From an uncultured Clostridia bacterium (lineage in GTDB: Bacteria; Bacillota; Clostridia; Christensenellales; Aristaeellaceae), in the NCBI GenBank assembly GCA_934631985.1, contig CAKTYE010000058.1, positions 1 to 16,291 on the forward strand: 16,291 bases of DNA, given 5' to 3'. Shown in pieces: positions 1-4,609 of this stretch. Position numbers and translations under genes: made by a program. The first letter of the stretch is position 1, and each line of letters begins with the position of its first letter. The notes under the pieces are model-generated. The model had not been told where the DNA came from. It was given only the letters and a program-made list of their open reading frames with translations, and did no database searches.

Positions 1-68
1 TGGGGTAAGATGCGTTTGCACCCAGCAGCGTGCGAAAAGCCTTATGGGACAAGGGTTTTCAATGCATG

Positions 69-104
69 AAAAAAACGCTATCCTTGATATCAAGATTAGC
101 GTTT
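69..104 (-). terminator. Rho-independent terminator after tRNA-Trp
   Basis: Read on the minus strand, AACGCTA pairs with TAGCGTT around an inner self-complementary core (TTGATATCAA), and the stem is followed directly by a run of seven T. It lies a few bases past the CCA end of the tRNA gene and so ends that transcript. Positions 1-68 beyond it show no gene I can support. Confidence 0.85.
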
Positions 105-109
105 CATTC

Positions 110-183
110 TGGCAGGGGCAGAAGGACTCGAACCCTCAACAAAGGTTTTGGAGACCCACGTGTTACCATTACACCATGCCCCT
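110..183 (-). tRNA. tRNA-Trp (anticodon CCA)
   Basis: On the minus strand the segment folds as a standard cloverleaf. The 7-bp acceptor stem is AGGGGCA/TGCCCCT, the D stem GTGT/ACAC, the anticodon loop CTCCAAA with U33 followed by CCA, and the T arm has loop TTCGAGT closed by GAGGG/CCTTC. The discriminator base is G73, usual for bacterial tRNA-Trp, and the 3' CCA is encoded (positions 110-112). It decodes UGG. The gene follows spo0A on the same strand, but has its own promoter at 200-228 and a terminator just downstream. Confidence 0.95.
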
Positions 184-187
184 ATGC

Positions 188-228
188 GGAACATTAGCTA
201 TTATAGCGAATGTTCCACTTTTTGTCAA
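188..228 (-). promoter_or_regulatory. tRNA-Trp promoter with overlapping palindrome
   Basis: On the minus strand there is TTGACA (223-228), a 17-bp spacer and TATAAT (200-205), a perfect sigma-A consensus. The start point would be near 193, about ten bases before the mature tRNA 5' end. Bases 188-216 form a 29-bp near-perfect palindrome (outer arms GGAACATT/AATGTTCC, one mismatch in 14 bp, centre at 202) that covers the -10 box and start point. A palindrome there could be an operator, but no regulator is identified. Confidence 0.85.
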
Positions 229-258
229 GGGGTTTTTCTGCTTTTTGCATTTTTATTT

Positions 259-1056
259 TCAGAAGCGTTCCTTCTGATAGCGCAGCGTCTCCACCAGGCA
301 TGACATCAACTCACAGTTGGTGGGCTTGTCGCAGCTTTCCAGATGGCAGCCCATCAGCTTGGAGAAGTCCTCCGGGCCGCCCCGGTTCCAGGCCGTGGAG
401 ATCGCATGTCGGATGGAACGCTCCACGCTGGTGGCAGAGGTGCCGTACTGCCGCGCCACTGCGGGATAAAGCGCATAGGTCACGTTATCCAGCAAGTCGG
501 GATCTTCCAGCGAAAGCTGCACCGCCGTGCGCAGATAGCGATAGCCGCTCAGATGCGCCGGGATGCGTACCTGCAAAAGAATCGCACCGATCTGCTCCTC
601 CAGCGAACGCGAAGCCTGCGATACTGTCGGCTTCGGGGCAGGCTCTGCCGCCGCCACGGCGGTCACGGGATGCTCCATGATGGTATACACCCGCTGCGCC
701 AGCACCGCCGGGTTCACCGGCTTGACCATGTAATACGCCGCACCCAGCTCCTGTGCCTGAGAAATAAAGTTCTCACCACGCAGCGCTGTCAGGATGATAA
801 CCTGCGGCGGCGTAGGCAGCTTGCGCACCTGCTCCAGCAGACCAAGACCGTCCAGCATGGGCATCACCATGTCGCAAATCACAACATCAGGCCGCAGCTG
901 CGTGATCTGCGTAACCGCAGCTTCGCCGTCCATGGCTGTGCCAACAACCTCAATGTCGTCACACTCTGCCAGCGCGTCCGACAGCATCCCAAGCTGCAAT
1001 GCGTTATCATCACAGATGAATACACGAATGACTTGATTTGCCTGATGCCCCACCAT
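259..1056 (-). CDS. spo0A: Spo0A, master response regulator of sporulation
   Basis: This 265-residue protein is the phosphorelay output regulator that starts endospore formation by binding 0A boxes. The N-terminal receiver (about residues 9-130) has the acidic pair D16-D17, the phosphoacceptor D62 in CDMVMPMLDG and the conserved lysine in YMVKPVN. A short Ala/Pro linker follows. The C-terminal effector domain (about 150-265) contains SVERSIRHAISTAWNRG, the diagnostic Spo0A recognition-helix region. Length matches the family (about 260-270). The ATG at 1054-1056 is preceded by a GAGGTGAGGGTGA purine-rich ribosome site. Two 0A-box-like sequences lie upstream at 1171-1197, suggesting autoregulation. 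No convincing terminator separates it from the tRNA-Trp gene downstream, so some read-through is possible. The gene implies a spore-forming host. Confidence 0.96.
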   Translation of the reverse strand: MVGHQANQVIRVFICDDNALQLGMLSDALAECDDIEVVGTAMDGEAAVTQITQLRPDVVICDMVMPMLDGLGLLEQVRKLPTPPQVIILTALRGENFISQAQELGAAYYMVKPVNPAVLAQRVYTIMEHPVTAVAAAEPAPKPTVSQASRSLEEQIGAILLQVRIPAHLSGYRYLRTAVQLSLEDPDLLDNVTYALYPAVARQYGTSATSVERSIRHAISTAWNRGGPEDFSKLMGCHLESCDKPTNCELMSCLVETLRYQKERF

Positions 1057-1094
1057 GGTCTTGACTCACCCTCACCTCGATAGTTTACAAGGAT

Positions 1095-1124
1095 AGTATA
1101 ACATATCCCATCCCCATTTGAAAA
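1095..1124 (-). promoter_or_regulatory. Possible spo0A promoter
   Basis: On the minus strand, TATACT (1095-1100) is preceded 18 bp upstream by TTTTCA (1119-1124). The -10 is good and the -35 weak, as for a promoter needing activation. It lies about 40 bp before the spo0A start codon. An alternative-sigma (SigH) promoter cannot be excluded. Confidence 0.45.
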
Positions 1125-1170
1125 GTCATTTTGGTGACATCTTGCACTTTTCTTGTTTTGCCTGCCCGTA

Positions 1171-1197
1171 ATCGTCAAAAAACCTTAGAATTCGTCA
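1171..1197 (-). promoter_or_regulatory. Pair of 0A-box-like sites
   Basis: On the minus strand TGACGAA (1191-1197) fits the 0A-box core TGNCGAA, and TGACGAT (1171-1177) differs at the last base. Both are preceded by a T-run. They are direct repeats exactly 20 bp apart, about two helical turns, so they would sit on the same DNA face upstream of spo0A. Spo0A is known to regulate its own gene in other Firmicutes; binding here is inferred. Confidence 0.4.
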
Positions 1198-1211
1198 AAA
1201 TCTTCCAACGC

Positions 1212-1247
1212 AAAAAGCCGCCCGTACTACTTTCGTATACGGACGGC
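1212..1247 (-). terminator. Terminator of the infC-rpmI-rplT operon
   Basis: On the minus strand GCCGTCCGTA pairs with TACGGGCGGC (nine of ten pairs) and is followed by TTTTT. It starts about 20 bp after the rplT stop codon. Confidence 0.85.
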
Positions 1248-1265
1248 ATCAGGCGCGTGGCCTGA

Positions 1266-1613
1266 TTACTGCTTAGCAATCTCCACCAGCTGGGTGAAGG
1301 AAGCGGCGTCGTTCACCGCGATGTCAGCGAGCATCTTGCGGTTGATGTCGATGTTGTGCTTCTTCAGGCCATTGATAAAGGTAGAGTAGCTCATGCCATT
1401 CAGGCGGGCAGCGGCGTTGATACGGGTGATCCACAGACGGCGGAAATCACGCTTACGCAGCTTGCGGCCTTCGTAGGCATAACGCAGGGACCGGGCGACC
1501 TGTTCGGAAGCGGCGCGGTACTGCTTGGACTTAGCGCCCCAGTAGCCCTTGGCCAGCTTCATTACCTTGCGGCGTTTCTTATGAGCGTTGACAGCTCCCT
1601 TAATACGTGCCAT
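1266..1613 (-). CDS. rplT: 50S ribosomal protein L20
   Basis: This 115-residue basic protein is L20, an early-assembling 23S rRNA-binding protein of the large subunit and, in Firmicutes, the repressor of its own operon through the infC leader. Family landmarks are the MARIKGAVNAHKKRRKVMK start, the KGYWGAKSKQYR block, RKLRKRDFRRLWITRINAA and the C-terminal NRKMLADIAVND segment. Length is close to the usual 117-119. The ATG is preceded by AAGGAGG about nine bases upstream. It is the last gene of infC-rpmI-rplT, 31 bp after rpmI, with a terminator just beyond its stop. Confidence 0.98.
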   Translation of the reverse strand: MARIKGAVNAHKKRRKVMKLAKGYWGAKSKQYRAASEQVARSLRYAYEGRKLRKRDFRRLWITRINAAARLNGMSYSTFINGLKKHNIDINRKMLADIAVNDAASFTQLVEIAKQ

Positions 1614-1644
1614 TGGGTTTGTTCCTCCTTGCTAGCGCTTTGGC

Positions 1645-1845
1645 TTATTTGTAGGGCAGCAGCTTATGAATCGTGCGAGCCTCGGCATTGTTATCAACAA
1701 TGCCATCCGCACGCAGATGGCGGGTGCGCTTGGTGGTCTTGAGGCGCACCTGATGGTTGGCGTTCATCTGCTTATGCTTGACAATACCCGTCTTGGTAAA
1801 GGAAAAGCGCTTGGCAGCACCACGATGGGACTTTTGCTTAGGCAT
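1645..1845 (-). CDS. rpmI: 50S ribosomal protein L35
   Basis: This 66-residue protein begins MPKQKSHRGAAKRF, the conserved L35 start, and is strongly basic (HRGAAKRFSFT, KTTKRTRHLR) as expected of a small rRNA-binding protein of the large subunit. A longer in-frame reading starts six codons upstream at 1863, but that ATG falls inside the ribosome-site region. The ATG at 1843-1845 has GGAAGGAGG nine bases upstream and matches the family N-terminus. It is the middle gene of the operon, 24 bp after infC and 31 bp before rplT. Confidence 0.97.
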   Translation of the reverse strand: MPKQKSHRGAAKRFSFTKTGIVKHKQMNANHQVRLKTTKRTRHLRADGIVDNNAEARTIHKLLPYK

Positions 1846-1869
1846 GGTGGTTCCTCCTTCCAATGCTGT

Positions 1870-2463
1870 TTATTCCTGAGCCGCGGGGGCCTTTTCCCCG
1901 GCAGCCTCATTGGCCTTGCGGGCTTTCTTTTCCGCAAAGGTAGCCTTTTCAGCCTTCGGGGCCAGGATCATAATCATGTGCCGACCATCCAGCATAGGTC
2001 TGCGCTCCACCGTGCTCACATCTTTGGTGCGCTCGGCGAAGTCCTGCATGACCTTCATGCCGATATCAGAGTGCGTGATCTGACGGCCGCGGAAGCGGAT
2101 GGATACCTTCACCTTGTCGCCGCCCTCCAGGAAGCGCCGGGCCATCTTGGCCTTGGTCTGCACATCGTTTTCTTCAATGGTGGCAGACAGCTGCACTTCC
2201 TTAACGTCGACTACCCGTTGATTTTTGCGGAGTTCGCGCTCCCGCTTTGCCTGCTCATAGCGGTGCTTGTCGTAATCCATCAGCTTGCACACCGGGGGCT
2301 TGGCGTTCGGGGAAATTTTGACCAGATCAAGCTCCTTCTCCTCGGCCAGCTCAAGGGCCTTGCGGGTCATCATTACGCCCAACTGCTCGCCGTTTTCATC
2401 GATCAGTCGAACCTCACGGTCGCGAATCTCCTCATTGATCATCAGATCGGTTGCGATGTCCAT
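1870..2463 (-). CDS. infC: Translation initiation factor IF-3
   Basis: IF-3 binds the 30S subunit, keeps subunits apart and checks start-codon pairing. The N-terminal domain (INEEIRDREVRLIDENGEQ, then SPNAKPPVCKLMDYDKHRYE) is joined by a lysine/arginine-rich helix to the C-terminal domain (VKVSIRFRGRQITHSDIG, then PMLDGRHMIMILAPK). An Ala/Lys/Glu-rich tail of about 25 residues extends past the usual end. The ATG at 2461-2463 is given here, making 197 residues, but AGGAGG lies only three bases before it. The in-frame ATC at 2455-2457 is nine bases from the same site and aligns with the short N-terminus of Bacillus IF-3, so initiation at AUC is plausible (195 residues). A reading from 2541 would run through the leader attenuator and is rejected. 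First gene of the operon. Confidence 0.95.
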   Translation of the reverse strand: MDIATDLMINEEIRDREVRLIDENGEQLGVMMTRKALELAEEKELDLVKISPNAKPPVCKLMDYDKHRYEQAKRERELRKNQRVVDVKEVQLSATIEENDVQTKAKMARRFLEGGDKVKVSIRFRGRQITHSDIGMKVMQDFAERTKDVSTVERRPMLDGRHMIMILAPKAEKATFAEKKARKANEAAGEKAPAAQE

Positions 2464-2473
2464 GCACCTCCTC
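2455..2473 (-). promoter_or_regulatory. infC ribosome site with competing ATG and ATC starts
   Basis: The minus strand reads GAGGAGGTGCATGGACATC. AGGAGG (2467-2472) is three bases from the ATG but nine from the ATC. IF-3 genes in several bacteria use AUU-type codons so that IF-3 represses its own translation by rejecting them. The spacing here suggests the same device. Confidence 0.5.
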
Positions 2474-2635
2474 AAAAATTGTCTGACCGCCGCAGTTTTC
2501 CACGAAAAAACAGCGGGGAGAAGTCTCACCCGCTGTATCATGACGTAAGAAGATTTTCCGTGGAAAACCTTTTATGCCATCAGCCCGGCAACGCAAGTCG
2601 CAAGGCGAGAAGCGGGCATGCTTCTGCTTCAAACA
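2474..2635 (-). ncRNA. infC leader RNA, L20-leader type
   Basis: About 160 bases of untranslated leader lie between the predicted start near 2635 and the infC ribosome site. In transcript order there is a hairpin closed by GCCCG/CGGGC (2613-2617 with 2583-2587), a long-range stem GTTTTCCACG/CGTGGAAAAC (2559-2568 with 2495-2504), and an intrinsic terminator inside it. In Bacillus, L20 binds such a leader, mimicking its 23S site, and causes early termination of infC-rpmI-rplT. The architecture and gene order fit; the exact L20-binding motif was not verified. It is also possible that the long-range stem is the antiterminator. Confidence 0.7.
2505..2536 (-). terminator. Attenuator terminator in the infC leader
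   Basis: On the minus strand ACAGCGGG pairs with CCCGCTGT (2529-2536 with 2510-2517) and is followed by TTTTTT (2505-2510). It lies about 40 bp before infC, in the 5' leader, so it can only act as a conditional terminator. Confidence 0.85.
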
Positions 2636-2641
2636 GATATT

Positions 2642-2670
2642 ATTATAGCCGATGGAATGTCCGTTGTCAA
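2642..2670 (-). promoter_or_regulatory. Promoter of infC-rpmI-rplT
   Basis: On the minus strand TTGACA (2665-2670), a 17-bp spacer and TATAAT (2642-2647) form a perfect sigma-A promoter. Its -35 is only about 33 bp from the last CRISPR repeat, which is transcribed toward it, so array transcripts could run into this operon. Confidence 0.92.
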
Positions 2671-2702
2671 GGGCTGATAAAAACTTTTTTGTAGGACATA
2701 AG

Positions 2703-3063
2703 CACTTAGCTCAAGCCCGCATACGGTGTGCGTCAGCGCTGTATTATAGGATGCTTGACTCCACGTCCTCTTAGCTCATACCCACATGCGGTGTGCGTCG
2801 CGCAGCGACTTGTCAATCATTGTTCTGCACATCCCTCTCAACTCATACCCTCATGCGGTGTGCGTCCTGTCCGTTTCACGGAGACAAGAACCCCTCCTTC
2901 TCTCAACTCATACCCTCATGTGGTGTGCGTCAGGCCCGGCAGAAGTTTGACGCAAACGTGCAGGCCTCTCAACTCATACCCTCATGCGGTGTGCGTCTCA
3001 TTGCCTCCGCCATACCATGATAAGCCTGTATCTCTCAACTCATACCCTCATGCGGTGTGCGTC
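2703..3063 (-). CRISPR. Six-repeat CRISPR array, type V-F-like, partly decayed
   Basis: Six copies of a 32-bp repeat end at 2734, 2799, 2866, 2931, 2997 and 3063, separated by five unrelated spacers of 33, 35, 33, 34 and 34 bp. In the inferred crRNA orientation the repeat starts GACGCACACCGCATGAGG and ends GTATGAGTTGAGAG. The copies at 2835-2866, 2966-2997 and 3032-3063 are identical, that at 2900-2931 has one substitution, and those at 2768-2799 and 2703-2734 have several. Decay is therefore at the low-coordinate end, as for the leader-distal end of an array, which puts the leader on the Cas12f side. The block around ATGAGGGTATG resembles the 3' part of Cas12f repeats (from memory). No cas1 or cas2 is present in the window. 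Confidence 0.9.
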
Positions 3064-3065
3064 GG

Positions 3066-3213
3066 CAAAAATCACCAAAATGAGCTGTGTGCATGGATTT
3101 TGTATGCACAATTCTACCTTATCGAGTGTATTCGCAAGCGATGATTTCTCTCTTCTTTGCGCACTTTCTCGATTTTAGGGTGTAGAGTCACCCTTGCCGA
3201 TGGTGCGAAGCCG
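3066..3213 (-). ncRNA. Candidate Cas12f tracrRNA
   Basis: The gap between the Cas12f remnant and the array holds ordered RNA structure on the minus strand. First is a GGGTG/CACCC hairpin (3178-3193), then ATCGAGAAAGTGC closed against CTCGATAAGGTAG (3168-3173 with 3121-3126), then a TGTGCAT/ATGCACA hairpin (3088-3110), then an anti-repeat. The anti-repeat CTCATTTTGGTG (3073-3084) pairs with CACC-GC-ATGAG of the repeat in nine base pairs, or CAGCTCAT (3080-3087) with ATGAGTTG in eight. The CGAGAAGTGC...CTCGgtAAGGTAG frame is what I recall from published Cas12f tracrRNAs, and position and orientation match that family. Exact ends are not determined; the 5' end may lie inside the effector frame. 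Confidence 0.7.
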
Positions 3214-3789
3214 TCAACCTTTGGACGATTTCTTACACTTCGCATGTAATTCTTCGGCAATCAGCTCCTCAATTCCTGCTGTGGCAAGGTTCAAACTTGC
3301 ATTATAATCTGCATTGGCTGTGAAGCCGCACCTTCCACACGCAAATTTTTCCTGCGACGGCCGATTGTCCGGATCGATGTATCCGCATTGGCTGCACCGC
3401 TGGCTGGTATGATGCGGCGCTACCTTCACCACCTCGATGCCCTCGGCCTCAGCCTTATATTTAATCTTCTGCTGTAAATCAAAGTACGTCCAACCCTCCA
3501 AAAATTTATCTTGCCTATCTTCTTTGATATTGCTCAAATCCTCCATTTGGATTTTCCCGCATCCATGCTTTACCGCCATGTCCACAATATATCTGCTGTA
3601 TTTGTGGTTGGCTGTATCGCGGAATCTGGCAATGGAATCGCTCAATTTTTGTATCGGCTTCGTCCGTGTTTTGTACCCATGCCCGATGCGCCCATCTCCG
3701 CAATACTTCCCCTGTTTCTGTAGGGAACGCTTACGCGCTTCTACTTTGCGGCGGAAAGCCTCTACTTTGTCATGGACTATTTTGTTTGA
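3214..3789 (-). pseudogene. cas12f: 5'-truncated Cas12f (TnpB-like) nuclease
   Basis: The frame is open for 191 codons back to a TAA at 3790-3792 but has no ATG start. The only usable start is a TTG at 3643-3645, without a good ribosome site, giving 143 residues. The frame carries RIGHGYKTRTKPI and FRDTANHKYSRYIVD, the RuvC-II glutamate in IQMEDLSNI, FLEGWTYFDLQQKIKYKA, a zinc ribbon (CSQCG, then CGRCG) and the RuvC-III aspartate in TANADYNASLNLA. This is the C-terminal third to half of a Cas12f/TnpB-type RNA-guided nuclease (usually about 400-530 residues for Cas12f). The recognition and wedge domains and the RuvC-I aspartate are missing, so DNA cleavage is not expected. Adjacent tracrRNA-like and CRISPR sequences favour Cas12f over a transposon TnpB. 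Base use is more AT-rich than neighbours, consistent with acquisition. Confidence 0.85.
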
Positions 3790-3797
3790 TTATAACA
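3789..3797 (-). promoter_or_regulatory. Extended -10 element facing the Cas12f remnant
   Basis: TGTTATAAT on the minus strand is a consensus extended -10 box with no good -35. It lies exactly at the 5' edge of the open Cas12f frame, so a transcript from here would start near 3782 and cover the remnant, the tracrRNA candidate and possibly the array. Its function is unproven. Confidence 0.45.
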
Positions 3798-3850
3798 TAC
3801 ATTTCCAGACAAGTCCCATCTAAAATTGTTTCATTTCCATTTCAAATCAC

Positions 3851-3879
3851 TTGCGTTTCTTCACAAAAAATCGTATAAT
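3851..3879 (+). promoter_or_regulatory. Promoter of the two-component/GerMN operon
   Basis: TTGCGT (3851-3856), a 17-bp spacer and TATAAT (3874-3879) lie about 38 bp before the response regulator start. The -10 is perfect and the -35 matches four of six positions. Confidence 0.75.
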
Positions 3880-3916
3880 CACATTGACAACGGAGAAGGA
3901 GCGGAAGGTGACGCCC

Positions 3917-4609
3917 ATGGCAAAGCGGATTCTTTTGGTGGATGACGAGCCTCTCATTTTGAAGGGTCTGAAATATACGCTGGAGCAGGAGGGCTATGAA
4001 ACCGACAGCGCGCTGGACGGCGAGGAAGCCCTGGCGAAATTTTTTGCGGGAAATTTTGATATGATCCTGCTGGACGTAATGCTACCCAAGCTGGACGGCA
4101 TCAGCGTGTGTCAGCGCATCCGCGAGCATTCCAACGTGCCGATCATCATGCTAACCGCCAAGGGCGAGGACATGGACAAGATCCTCGGCCTGGAATACGG
4201 CGCGGATGATTACATGACCAAGCCGTATAATATCCTTGAGGTCAAGGCCCGCATCAAGACGATCTTCCGCCGGGTCAACGCCGCCGCCGCACCCGAGGAT
4301 AAAAAGGTCATCCGCGTGCGGGATATGGAGGTCAACCTCGTCAAGCGCACCGTCACCCTGGGCGGACGAGACGTGAAGCTCACCGCCAAGGAGTTCGACC
4401 TGCTGCAATTGTTCATCCAGAACCGCGGCAAGGTGTTCAGCCGTGAAGCCATGCTTGAAACCGTCTGGAAATACGACTACGCCGGCGATGCACGCACCGT
4501 GGATGTGCATATTCGCCGCCTGCGGGAAAAGATCGAGCATGATACCTCCAAGCCCGAGTTTATCTTCACCAAGTGGGGAGTTGGTTATTATTTCACCGAC
4601 AAGGACTAA
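3917..4609 (+). CDS. OmpR/PhoB-family response regulator
   Basis: This 230-residue protein is a DNA-binding response regulator. The receiver domain (about 3-115) has D9, D10, the phosphoacceptor D53 in LLDVMLPKLDG, T80 in IIMLTAKG and K102 in DDYMTKPY. The C-terminal winged helix (about 133-228) has LTAKEFDLLQLFIQNRGKVFS, then DARTVDVHIRRLREKIE and the closing WGVGYYF hairpin. An upstream in-frame ATG at 3851 is rejected because it lies in the promoter. The ATG at 3917 has GGAAGGTG six bases before it. It is the first gene of a four-gene operon with a sensor kinase and two lipoproteins, so it probably answers an envelope signal. Related regulators include PhoP, WalR and MtrA; the exact orthologue is not clear. 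Confidence 0.95.
   Translation: MAKRILLVDDEPLILKGLKYTLEQEGYETDSALDGEEALAKFFAGNFDMILLDVMLPKLDGISVCQRIREHSNVPIIMLTAKGEDMDKILGLEYGADDYMTKPYNILEVKARIKTIFRRVNAAAAPEDKKVIRVRDMEVNLVKRTVTLGGRDVKLTAKEFDLLQLFIQNRGKVFSREAMLETVWKYDYAGDARTVDVHIRRLREKIEHDTSKPEFIFTKWGVGYYFTDKD

Noticed and set aside
188..216. LexA (SOS) box at the tRNA-Trp promoter
   Set aside because: GAAC and GTTC half-sites are present, but their spacing is far larger than the four bases of the Gram-positive SOS box.
184..258. A spo0A terminator before the tRNA gene
   Set aside because: The stretch is A/T-rich on both strands but has no GC-rich stem; only the tRNA promoter and its palindrome are supported.
1..277. A 77-codon plus-strand frame across the tRNA-Trp region
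   Set aside because: It crosses the tRNA gene, its terminator and promoter on the opposite strand.
2728..3178. Overlapping short open frames across the CRISPR array
   Set aside because: They are translations of the 32-bp repeat (recurring LNSYPHAVCV or STHTLMRCAS) and reflect the repeat, not a protein.
3214..3645. Calling the nuclease fragment an IS605/IS607 transposon TnpB
   Set aside because: The C-terminal motifs fit both families, but no TnpA or transposon ends are seen, and the adjoining array, anti-repeat and tracrRNA-like stem favour Cas12f. A TnpB origin remains the main alternative.
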